Source of the DNA: Methanoculleus sp. UBA77
GTDB lineage: Archaea; Halobacteriota; Methanomicrobia; Methanomicrobiales; Methanoculleaceae
Reading direction: 5' to 3'
DNA: 10,924 bases
NCBI GenBank assembly: GCA_002499455.1
Contig: DALN01000115.1
Location: 20,535-31,458 of the forward strand
In this document: in pieces, positions 1 through 6,084 of the stretch
Layout of the letters: every line of letters begins with the position of its first letter
Position numbering within the stretch: the stretch's first letter is position 1
Program-made: the position numbers and the translations under genes
The notes under the pieces: generated by a model
Told to the model about the DNA's origin: nothing
The model's input: the letters and a program-made list of their open reading frames with translations, nothing else
Database searches by the model: none

Positions 1-440
1 GCACCGAGGACGACACCGGCAAGCATCCAGAGCAGGGTCTGTCCGATCATGGCAGGCGCGGGCCAGATGACCGCTCCGATTCCCGCGCCAGCGATTCCGG
101 CGCCAAGGAGCCCTCCGATCAGGGCATGGCTGCTCGATACCGGGATCCCGAGAAATGAGGTCGCCAGAACCCAGAGCACCGCACCGACCATGGCCATGAG
201 AATCAGCGCCGGCGTGAGGAACGACGGATCGACGATCCCCCGCCCGATCGTCGCTGCGATCGCCGTGGTGAAGAGGAGCGGGCCGAGGAGGTTGAAGACA
301 CCCGCGAGGAGGACCGCCTGGAGGGGAGTCAGGGCCTTGGTCGCGACGATGGTGGCGATCGCGTTTGCGGCGTCGTTCAAACCGTTTGAAAAATTGAAGA
401 GGAGGGCGAGGAGAATGCCGAGGATGATGATCGGGTCCAT
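1..440 (-). CDS. pit: PiT-family inorganic phosphate transporter (partial, C-terminus beyond the window)
   Basis: This is the N-terminal ~146 residues of an integral membrane permease that would import inorganic phosphate (or, in some family members, sulfate) using an ion gradient. The translation begins MDPIIILGILLALLFNFSNG and continues into LNDAANAIATIVATKAL, the GxNDxANxxxT signature of PiT proteins. A second signature, GIPVSSSHALIGGLLGAG, follows around residues 98-115. The visible part holds about four hydrophobic segments. The ATG at 440-438 lies 5 nt after the stop of the DUF47 gene, with no clear Shine-Dalgarno sequence, which suggests translational coupling. DUF47-pit is a common archaeal and bacterial pair in which DUF47 is thought to control the permease. 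The rest of the gene is cut off by the left edge. The family is certain; the phosphate rather than sulfate preference is inferred from the family and the neighbour. Confidence 0.93.
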   Translation of the reverse strand, partial: MDPIIILGILLALLFNFSNGLNDAANAIATIVATKALTPLQAVLLAGVFNLLGPLLFTTAIAATIGRGIVDPSFLTPALILMAMVGAVLWVLATSFLGIPVSSSHALIGGLLGAGIAGAGIGAVIWPAPAMIGQTLLWMLAGVVLG

Positions 441-445
441 GGCGG

Positions 446-1075
446 TCAGGAATGTCTGATGGCTATGTCGCTCAAGACATTTGCGGCGTCTTCGCACTTG
501 TCGGTCGCTATCTCGAGGTTCTCGTAGATATCCTTGAGTTTGATGATGGTGATCGCGTCCCCCGTCTTGAAGAGGTCCATGATAGCGTGGCCGAGGACAC
601 TATCTGCAACGTTCTCCAGACGGTTCACCTCAATGCACCGCTCTTCGATCAGCCCCGGGTTCTTGATCGTCCGGATGCCGGTGACGGCTTTCTCGATCTC
701 GACGACGCTGAGCTGGATCAGTTTTGCCAGCTGGATCATCGAGTCGTCGGTCTCGGTGATGCCGTAGCTGTACATCTGCTGCGCCGTGCCGTCGATGTAA
801 TCGAGGATATCGTCCAGCGCCGACGCGAGGCGAGAGATCTCTTCGGGTTCAAGCGGTGTGATGAACGTCCGGTTCAGCTGCTCGTAGATCTGGTGTGTGA
901 TCTCGTCTCCCTGATGCTCGATCTCCTTCATCCGGCGACACTGCTCCTTCACGTTCTCGAAGTTCTCAACGAACTCCACGAGCAGATCGGCGGCTGAAAC
1001 GACAGTCGCGGCCATCTGGTCAAAGAGATCAAAAAAAACCTTATCCTGAGGGACTACCCACTCTTTGATACCCAC
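446..1075 (-). CDS. DUF47 / PhoU-like phosphate transport accessory protein
   Basis: This 209-aa protein has the normal length of the DUF47 (PhoU-like, TIGR00153-type) family: cytoplasmic, all-helical proteins with metal-binding acidic repeats that partner PiT permeases. Typical motifs are visible: EIEHQGDEITHQIYEQLN near residue 51, LDDILDYIDGTAQQM near residue 87, and the closing IYENLEIATDKCEDAANVLSDIA. It is the first gene of a two-gene operon with the phosphate permease. The start is taken as GTG at 1075 (MGIKEWVVPQ), because the frame is closed about 27 nt further upstream and no ATG lies between. No good Shine-Dalgarno sequence precedes it, but a TATA-like element lies at 1105-1113, so a very short leader is likely. 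A modulating role in phosphate uptake is inferred from the family and the operon. Confidence 0.92.
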   Translation of the reverse strand: MGIKEWVVPQDKVFFDLFDQMAATVVSAADLLVEFVENFENVKEQCRRMKEIEHQGDEITHQIYEQLNRTFITPLEPEEISRLASALDDILDYIDGTAQQMYSYGITETDDSMIQLAKLIQLSVVEIEKAVTGIRTIKNPGLIEERCIEVNRLENVADSVLGHAIMDLFKTGDAITIIKLKDIYENLEIATDKCEDAANVLSDIAIRHS

Positions 1076-1078
1076 AAT

Positions 1079-1119
1079 GATCGCTATAAGTTTCTCATTT
1101 CAGGGGATATATAGCGATC
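1079..1119. repeat. 10-bp perfect inverted repeat around the DUF47-pit promoter
   Basis: The arms are gatcgctata (1079-1088) and tatagcgatc (1110-1119), exact reverse complements separated by 21 bp. One arm overlaps the TATA-like box and the other covers the predicted transcription start, so a dimeric regulator bound to both arms would block the promoter. The arm centres are about 31 bp apart, close to three helical turns. A phosphate-responsive operator is a guess from the downstream genes. Confidence 0.5.
1105..1113 (-). promoter_or_regulatory. TATA-like promoter of the DUF47-pit operon
   Basis: On the minus strand the sequence reads CTATATATC, close to the archaeal TATA consensus. Transcription would be expected to start about 25 nt downstream, near 1080-1085, only a few bases ahead of the GTG start at 1075. 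The element overlaps the left end of one arm of the inverted repeat at 1079-1119. This is sequence resemblance only. Confidence 0.45.
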
Positions 1120-1290
1120 GATCGGCAGGTCTCCAGGAAAGCGGAATATGGTGAAACAGGGTGAACGGGAGAGGTAATTGCCCCATCGGGCGCACCAGTC
1201 TCTTCTCGCGGGATTCAGACCAATCACCGGGCTCCCCTGCCGATAAGGTTCGGACCTGCCTGATGGCGGACTCCGGAGTGGACCCTCTCC

Positions 1291-1599
1291 TTATTCGGAG
1301 ACCTTTACCAGGTTGTTGCGGATGAAGTCGAAGTCTCCCTCCTTTGCTGCGATCTCATAAAGCAGCGTCCCATACCCCGGACAGGGTTTCGTGAAGGGCA
1401 AGAGGACTTTCTGCTTCTTGATCTGGAGGCCGACGAGCATGGGCGACTTTAAGAGCATCCGGATGTCCCGGAAGACAAAATCCTGGTGGACCTCGTAATA
1501 TTCCTTGCAGTGTTTGCGCACGTAGTCGTTTACCTGATCAGGGGTTACGTCCTGGAGGAGCACTTTCCCTCCGAGGTTATTCACGCAACGCGATGGCAT
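1291..1599 (-). CDS. small conserved archaeal protein, DUF1894-like
   Basis: This 102-aa protein has no signal peptide or membrane segment. The features I can see are a LLQDVTPDQVNDYVRKHCKEYYEV stretch in the N-terminal third and a KVLLPFTKPCPGYGTLLYEI stretch near residues 64-83. From memory this pattern (predicted helix, YEV, then a FPYTKPC-G-like motif) matches DUF1894, a methanogen family of about 100 residues with no known function; I could not search to confirm it. The ATG at 1599 fits the family length, and the GTG at codon 6 is an alternative. A TATA-like ATTTATTCG at 1622-1630 would place the transcription start close to the ATG, giving a leaderless message. The gene is isolated, 215 bp from DUF47 and divergent from the exported protein at 1798. 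It is probably real because its codon use is typical of the region and it has a conserved motif. Confidence 0.7.
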   Translation of the reverse strand: MPSRCVNNLGGKVLLQDVTPDQVNDYVRKHCKEYYEVHQDFVFRDIRMLLKSPMLVGLQIKKQKVLLPFTKPCPGYGTLLYEIAAKEGDFDFIRNNLVKVSE

Positions 1600-1620
1600 A
1601 CCTATTTTGTTCGCCTATGC

Positions 1621-1631
1621 GCGAATAAATG
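1621..1631 (-). promoter_or_regulatory. possible TATA box for the DUF1894-like gene
   Basis: The minus strand reads ATTTATTCGC about 25-30 nt ahead of the ATG at 1599, the spacing expected of a leaderless archaeal gene. The match to the TATA consensus is only fair. Confidence 0.25.
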
Positions 1632-1672
1632 TTGCGTCCCATACCCGGCGGCGCGGTCAAGGACAGCCTCCA

Positions 1673-1698
1673 GCCCCCTCTTCAGGCGCTCAGGGGGC
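1673..1698. repeat. 7-bp inverted repeat (gccccct / agggggc) in the 1600-1797 intergenic stretch
   Basis: The arms gccccct (1673-1679) and agggggc (1692-1698) pair perfectly around a 12-nt loop. The loop contains aggcgc, which can alternatively pair with the gcgcct just downstream. It lies 100 bp ahead of the exported protein and could be a hairpin in its leader, but no T run follows and no known riboswitch class is recognisable. The rest of this 198-bp gap shows nothing clear. Confidence 0.25.
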
Positions 1699-1797
1699 GC
1701 CTCTACCGCATGCGACGCGGGATCACGGCAGTCGTCACCGGCCCGGTTCCGGATCGGCGAGAGGAAAGATTATCGTTCGTCGGGCGGATGCTCCTGC

Positions 1798-2352
1798 ATG
1801 AAGCCGTATGTGACGGCGGGCCGCCCGCGTGGAATCCTCCTCATTCTCCTGGCGACGGTATCGGTCCTCATCGCTATAGCGTCTCCTGCGTCAGGAGCGA
1901 CCCCCCCGCAGTTCCCCCACCTCACGGTCACGATATCGGGCGATCCCCTGCTCCCGGGCGAAGATCTCGAGATCTCCGCCGCCTGGTACCGGGATGCAAG
2001 TCTCTATCTGCCTCCGGAGAGCGTCTCCGTGCGCCTCTACAGCGTCCCGTCCGGTCTCCCTGTTGCAGGCTACACGATCCCGAAAGATGAGCATGCAGCC
2101 TCAGAAGATAGTATTCGACACTTCCGCGGGGTAATACCATCCTCGGAATTGCCTGCAGGGAGGCTCCTCGTTGTCGTCACCGACCCGATCTCCGGTGCCG
2201 ATGCCCGTGTCGCGATCAATGTCACGGAGCCGGGCCCGGATTATCCGGATATCCAGAGACAGAGGCATGCCGATACCGTATTCCTCGGGATCGCGGCAGC
2301 TCTCCTGCTCGTTCTCGCCGCAGGGCTCGGTCTGCTGCTGAGGCGGCCATAA
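1798..2352 (+). CDS. small secreted, C-terminally membrane-anchored protein with a predicted beta-sandwich domain
   Basis: This 184-aa protein starts MKPYVTAGRPRG, followed by a hydrophobic stretch (about residues 12-30) and a likely signal-peptidase site after ASPASGA near residue 34. The middle (about 38-150) is rich in beta-type residues and reads like an Ig-like or carbohydrate-binding-type domain (LTVTISGDPLLPGEDLEISA, then VSVRLYSVPSG, then GRLLVVVTD). One possible N-glycosylation site, NVT, lies before the tail. The end is a classic anchor: a hydrophobic helix at about 160-181 followed by RRP. The open frame extends upstream to 1486, but the ATG at 1798 is the start that gives a proper signal peptide, and the upstream translation is low-complexity and runs antisense to the DUF1894-like gene. 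No catalytic motif is visible. The role is unknown; a cell-surface or S-layer-associated protein is inferred. Confidence 0.8.
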   Translation: MKPYVTAGRPRGILLILLATVSVLIAIASPASGATPPQFPHLTVTISGDPLLPGEDLEISAAWYRDASLYLPPESVSVRLYSVPSGLPVAGYTIPKDEHAASEDSIRHFRGVIPSSELPAGRLLVVVTDPISGADARVAINVTEPGPDYPDIQRQRHADTVFLGIAAALLLVLAAGLGLLLRRP

Positions 2353-2471
2353 GAACTCTTGAAGCCAGACTGCCACCCTGCCCGAAAGCCCGCCGATCAG
2401 GCCGGGACGGTGCCGCTGGCAGCCCGGAGCGGAATCCGGGCAGTTTGCGGCGGCCCAATACCACCGGTTCA

Positions 2472-2503
2472 CTTATTGTCTGCAGCAACCAAGTATTCAA
2501 TAC
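2472..2503 (+). promoter_or_regulatory. possible promoter and operator of the sulfur fusion gene
   Basis: A weak TATA-like acttattg (2471-2478) lies about 26-33 nt ahead of the GTG at 2504, and there is no Shine-Dalgarno sequence, so a leaderless transcript is plausible. Directly abutting the start codon is an 11-bp palindrome, gtattcaatac (2493-2503), which would sit on the transcription start and could bind a repressor. Both points are inferences from position. Confidence 0.3.
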
Positions 2504-5143
2504 GTGATACGCGAACCGGCAGTGAAGAAAGTCCTCTACTGGTGCGACCAGTGCAACGTCCCCCTGATCGGGCGCACCTGCGCCTGCGGAGCGAAAGTCA
2601 GGGAGATACCGCTCCTGCAGCCCTACGACGTCCGGCCTGCCCTTGCGGCGGATATGGCCCTCATCAGGAGCCTCCTCGCCGAACGGTTCGGCGATCTCCC
2701 TCTGCAGAAGGTCGTGCTCCTGAACAAGACCGGCGGCGCCGACCGGGCCGATCTCGTCATCGTGAACGGCGACCGGTTCGGGTGGCTCTCGTTCGACCCG
2801 GTCGCCCGGAAGTTCAGCCTTGATCTCGCCCCGGAAGCGCTCTCATACATACTGCCGTACGCGACGCGGGGGATCGTCGACCTCGAGGCCGAGCCCGCTG
2901 TAAATGCCCATAAGGGGCGGATCGGCGGGAAACGGTTCCCCCTGAAGAACCCCGTGCCCGACGGGACGGTCATCGTCTCCTACAAAAACCGGTTCGGCAC
3001 CGGCGTCGTCAGGGACGGGCAGGTCCGGGTGAAAGAACTCGCCCCCATAACACCCCGCACCCGGCCCGACCCGGGCTGGGACGTGGTGATCGAGAAGAAC
3101 CGCTACCACTTGAAGAACCTTGAGAGGAACGCGATTCGCACGATCAAGAAGCACATCAACGACCGGCCGTGCGCGAACGTCTCGTTCTCCGGGGGCAAGG
3201 ATAGCACCGCCGTCCTCCACCTCGCCCGGAAGGCAGGGATAGAGAAGGCATTCTTCATCGATACCGGGATCGAACTCCCCGAAACCGTGGAGTTCGTGGC
3301 GTCGCAGGGGGTCGAGATCATCCGCAAAGGCGGCGACTTCTTCCAGGCGGTCGAGAAGGCAGGCCCGCCGGGGAAGGACCACCGGTGGTGCTGCAAGCTC
3401 CTGAAGCTCCACCCCTTAAAGATCTATCTTGCCGAGACCGGCCCCTGCGTCACGATCCAGGGAAACCGCTGGTACGAGTCGTGGAACCGCGCCGAACTCG
3501 ACGAGACGAGCCAGAACCCGGCAAATCCCATGCAGTTGAACGTCTCGCCGATCCGGAGCTGGCGGGCGCTCGAGGTCTACCTCTACCTCTGGTGGCAGGA
3601 GGTCCCGATGAACCCGCTCTACGAGAAGGGCCTTGAGCGGATCGGCTGCTACCTCTGCCCGGCGGTGCTCGAGAGCGAGTACGAAGGCCTCCGGGAGATG
3701 CACCCGGAACTGACGGATCGCTGGGACGAATTCCTTATCAGGTGGGCCGAGAAGAATGGTCTGCCTGAGGTCTACCACCGCTGGGGGCTCTGGCGCTGGC
3801 GGGCGCTGCCCCCGAAGATGCGCGAGGTCTGCAGGGATCGCGGCATCCCCCTGAACGAGGACTTCACCCTGAAGGCGGCCCCGGTAACGAAGAGAACGGA
3901 GGCGGCAAAAACGAAGACGGTAAAAGCACGTGAACCGGCACCGCCGGCAGAGAGAGAGTTTACGCCCGACGAGATCCGGCAGGACTTCCCGATCCTCGGT
4001 GATATCATCTACCTGGACAACGCTGCGACGAGTTTCTCGCCGGAGCCGGTGGTGGAGGCGCTCGTCGAGTTCGAGCACCGTTACCGGGCAAACGTCGGCA
4101 GGGGTGTCCACCGCCTGACGCAGATCGCGACACAGCGCTACTGGCACGCTCATGAGAAGGTCGCCCGGTTCGTCGGCGGCGAGGCGGGGGTCACGGTCTT
4201 TACAAAGAATGCCACGGACGCGATCAATATGGTCGCACAGGGCCTCTCCTGGAAGCCGGGCGACCGCGTGGCAACCACCATCCTCGAGCACCACTCAAAC
4301 CTCCTGCCCTGGAGAGTGCTTGCAAAACAGGGCGTCGCGCTCGACGTGATCGGGATCGACGCCGACTACGCGCTCGACCTTGCGGCGCTCGAGGAGACCC
4401 TGGCGGGGGGCGGCGTCAGGCTCGTCGCCGTCACCCACGCCTCGAACGTCCTTGGTGTGACGACGCCCGTGCCGGAGATCGCCCGGCTCTGCCGGGAGCA
4501 CGGCGCGCTCCTCCTCGTGGACGCCGCACAGTCCGCACCGCATATGCCGCTTGACGTCTCAAACCTCGGCTGCGACTTCCTCTGCTTCGCGGGGCACAAG
4601 ATGTTCGGGCCTATGGGGACCGGTGTCCTCTGGATGCGGGATCTGCTCCTCGAATCGCCGGCCCTCGGCGGAGGGATGGTCTCGAGCGTGACCGCCAACG
4701 GCTTCGTCCCGGCAGAGGGCTACCAGCGCTACGAGGCCGGGACACCGAACGTCGGCGGCGGGATCGCCCTCGGTGTCGCCGTGGACTACCTCTCGGCGAT
4801 CGGGATGGAGAAGATCCACCGGCACGAGGAACGCCTGACCGCCCGGCTCATCGCGGGGCTCTCCGCGATAGGCGGGGTCACGGTCTACGCCGGCCGGAGC
4901 CCGGAGGCCCGGATCGGGGTCGTCTCGTTCACCATCGACGGCGTCCACCCCCAGGAAGCCGCACAGATGCTCGACGAGGAGGCGGATATCATGGTGCGGT
5001 CGGGGCACCACTGCTGCCAGCCGCTGATGGAGCACCTGAACCTCCCGGAGGGGACGGTGCGGGCGAGCATGGCCGCCTTCACGACCGAGCAGGAGATCGA
5101 CCTCCTGATTGCGGCCGTCGACGAGATCAGCCGGGGCCGGTGA
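2504..5143 (+). CDS. fusion protein: zinc ribbon - PUA-like - PAPS-reductase-like PP-loop domain - cysteine desulfurase
   Basis: This 879-aa cytoplasmic protein has two enzymatic halves. Residues 1-~455: a zinc ribbon (C14, C17, C26, C28), a PUA-like region ending near residue 185, then a PP-loop ATP-pyrophosphatase domain of the PAPS-reductase superfamily with SGGKDS at 229-234. It carries C296-C297 and C382-x-x-C385, the CC...CxxC pattern that binds a [4Fe-4S] cluster in APS reductases, but lacks their C-terminal catalytic ECGxH motif. A Lys/Ala/Pro-rich linker follows (~455-485). Residues ~487-879: a complete SufS-type cysteine desulfurase with YLDNAAT at 503, PLP lysine K699 in AGHK, and catalytic C837 in SGHHCCQPLM. 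The desulfurase should release sulfur from cysteine and pass it to the PP-loop half for thiolation of RNA or another substrate, or for sulfur assimilation; the substrate is unknown. The GTG start keeps the whole ribbon; GTG at 2522 is an alternative. fdhD is convergent, 32 bp away. Confidence 0.92.
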   Translation: MIREPAVKKVLYWCDQCNVPLIGRTCACGAKVREIPLLQPYDVRPALAADMALIRSLLAERFGDLPLQKVVLLNKTGGADRADLVIVNGDRFGWLSFDPVARKFSLDLAPEALSYILPYATRGIVDLEAEPAVNAHKGRIGGKRFPLKNPVPDGTVIVSYKNRFGTGVVRDGQVRVKELAPITPRTRPDPGWDVVIEKNRYHLKNLERNAIRTIKKHINDRPCANVSFSGGKDSTAVLHLARKAGIEKAFFIDTGIELPETVEFVASQGVEIIRKGGDFFQAVEKAGPPGKDHRWCCKLLKLHPLKIYLAETGPCVTIQGNRWYESWNRAELDETSQNPANPMQLNVSPIRSWRALEVYLYLWWQEVPMNPLYEKGLERIGCYLCPAVLESEYEGLREMHPELTDRWDEFLIRWAEKNGLPEVYHRWGLWRWRALPPKMREVCRDRGIPLNEDFTLKAAPVTKRTEAAKTKTVKAREPAPPAEREFTPDEIRQDFPILGDIIYLDNAATSFSPEPVVEALVEFEHRYRANVGRGVHRLTQIATQRYWHAHEKVARFVGGEAGVTVFTKNATDAINMVAQGLSWKPGDRVATTILEHHSNLLPWRVLAKQGVALDVIGIDADYALDLAALEETLAGGGVRLVAVTHASNVLGVTTPVPEIARLCREHGALLLVDAAQSAPHMPLDVSNLGCDFLCFAGHKMFGPMGTGVLWMRDLLLESPALGGGMVSSVTANGFVPAEGYQRYEAGTPNVGGGIALGVAVDYLSAIGMEKIHRHEERLTARLIAGLSAIGGVTVYAGRSPEARIGVVSFTIDGVHPQEAAQMLDEEADIMVRSGHHCCQPLMEHLNLPEGTVRASMAAFTTEQEIDLLIAAVDEISRGR

Positions 5144-5162
5144 GGACTCCCCGGCAACTGCT

Positions 5163-5170
5163 CTTTTTAT
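5163..5170 (+). terminator. T-rich terminator after the fusion gene
   Basis: A ctttttat tract about 20 nt after the stop codon is the simple T-rich type used by archaeal RNA polymerase. It lies in the 32-bp gap before the convergent fdhD stop and is T-rich only in the plus direction. Confidence 0.4.
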
Positions 5171-5175
5171 CAGGA

Positions 5176-5913
5176 TTATCCCAGAGCACCTATCCCCGTA
5201 ATCCTCTCTGCATGCGTATACACCGCCATATCCGGCGTCCCGGCAGACCCGACGATACAGAGCCCGGTCTCCCCGGCGATCTCGACGGCAAGCGCGGTCG
5301 GGAGTCCGGTGGAGACCAGCACCGGGATGCCGGCGATCAGGCACTTCCTGACCATCTCGGAGGTGGCCGACCCGGTGCCGACGGCAATGGTCCGGGAAAA
5401 GTCAAGACCGTCGCGCAATCCCCGCCCGATCACCCGGTCAAGGGCGTTGTGCCGGTCGAGGTCCTCCGAGCAGGCGACGGTTCTGCCCCCGGATACGAGG
5501 ACGACCGCATCGAGCGCGCCGGACGCCGGGAGAGCGGCGACGGCTGCTGCAAGTTCCGGGACGGATACCGTAAGGTCCGAGTCGATCGCAGGCAACTTCT
5601 GCGTGTCGATGTAGGAGACCGCCCCCCCGCACCCGGAGAGGATCGTCTTCTTGACGCTCCCCCTCCGGAAGGGGTTCTTTGTGAGGACGCTGATCCGGTT
5701 CTCCTCGACCCTGACCGACTCGATCTCGTCGACGTCTTTGATGAGCTCTTCCGTGTAGAGGTAGCCGGTGATGAAGTCCTGAAACCCCACGGGGCTCAGG
5801 ATCACGGTCGTCAGGTGCCTGCCGTTGACGAAGATCGCCACCGGCGCCTCCCCGGCGGCGTCCCGGGTGACTGTGCTGCCGTCGACACGGGTACAGGTGA
5901 TTTTCTTGAACAT
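5176..5913 (-). CDS. fdhD: formate dehydrogenase accessory sulfurtransferase FdhD
   Basis: This 245-aa cytoplasmic protein belongs to the FdhD family, which moves sulfur from a cysteine desulfurase onto the molybdenum or tungsten cofactor of formate dehydrogenase; without it the enzyme is inactive. Family landmarks are ITGYLYTEELI (48-58), the sulfur-carrying loop SGCGGAV (93-99), ACSEDLDRHNALDRVIG (147-163), EMVRKCLIAGIPVLVS (186-201) and LPTALAVEIA (204-213). E. coli has CxxC in the loop, whereas here only C95 is present and the second position is alanine (A98). The ATG at 5913 is preferred because GGAGTGAGG lies just upstream; an in-frame ATG at 5940 would add nine residues. Length is slightly short of the ~270 of the E. 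coli protein. Formate-using methanogens need this function, but the formate dehydrogenase genes are not in the window. The gene is convergent with the cysteine desulfurase fusion. Confidence 0.93.
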   Translation of the reverse strand: MFKKITCTRVDGSTVTRDAAGEAPVAIFVNGRHLTTVILSPVGFQDFITGYLYTEELIKDVDEIESVRVEENRISVLTKNPFRRGSVKKTILSGCGGAVSYIDTQKLPAIDSDLTVSVPELAAAVAALPASGALDAVVLVSGGRTVACSEDLDRHNALDRVIGRGLRDGLDFSRTIAVGTGSATSEMVRKCLIAGIPVLVSTGLPTALAVEIAGETGLCIVGSAGTPDMAVYTHAERITGIGALG

Positions 5914-5916
5914 GGC

Positions 5917-5925
5917 CCTCACTCC
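5917..5925 (-). promoter_or_regulatory. ribosome binding site deciding the fdhD start
   Basis: The minus strand reads GGAGTGAGG, with GGAG 8 nt ahead of the ATG at 5913. No comparable site precedes the in-frame ATG at 5940, which favours the shorter protein. Confidence 0.6.
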
Positions 5926-5990
5926 GCAGACTGCCGGCATCGGGTTCTCCCCGGCGCGGGACTGTTGCGTGTTAGAGGGTGTGCAGGAGA

Positions 5991-6002
5991 GGGTATAATA
6001 CC
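5991..6002 (-). promoter_or_regulatory. TATA-like promoter of fdhD with embedded palindrome
   Basis: The minus strand reads GGTATTATACCC. The TATA-like core predicts a start near 5970 and a leader of about 55-60 nt before the ATG. The same bases form an 11-bp perfect palindrome, ggtataatacc (5992-6002), so a regulator could compete with TBP here. Confidence 0.4.
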
Positions 6003-6059
6003 TGATACTGCCAGCGGACTGGAGGTTGCTGCGCAGACAATCCGGGGGGGGTCTCGCAC

Positions 6060-6084
6060 AAAAAAAGTGAGGAACCCGCTCACT
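6060..6084 (-). terminator. hairpin plus T-run terminator of the transglutaminase gene
   Basis: On the minus strand AGTGAG (6084-6079) pairs with CTCACT (6071-6066) across a 7-nt loop, followed directly by a run of seven T (the last base of the stem and six more). The stop codon TGA at 6082-6080 lies inside the first stem arm. The shape resembles a bacterial intrinsic terminator; in archaea the T run alone may suffice. Confidence 0.6.

Noticed and set aside
452..997. 181-aa frame antisense to the DUF47 gene
   Set aside because: It fully overlaps a gene with clear family motifs and has no recognisable domain or start signal.
1121..1260. Inverted repeats atcggcagg / cctgccgat and ggcaggtc / gacctgcc in the DUF47 upstream region
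   Set aside because: They are 8-9 bp long with over 100 bp between arms and mutually exclusive pairings, which is likely chance in GC-rich DNA.
1486..1797. N-terminal extension of the exported protein at 1798
   Set aside because: It would bury the signal peptide and overlaps the DUF1894-like gene antisense. The ATG at 1798 gives a normal secreted protein.
2504..3900. Calling the N-terminal half a true PAPS/APS reductase (cysH)
   Set aside because: The PP-loop and CC...CxxC fit the superfamily, but the catalytic C-terminal ECGxH cysteine motif is not visible and the fusion partner points to sulfur transfer, so a cysH symbol would over-claim.
3416..4294. 292-aa open frame antisense to the sulfur fusion (with similar ones at 2843-3412 and 4559-5344)
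   Set aside because: Long antisense frames are expected in GC-rich genes. These are Arg/Pro/Asp-rich with no motif, while the plus strand codes for recognisable domains throughout.
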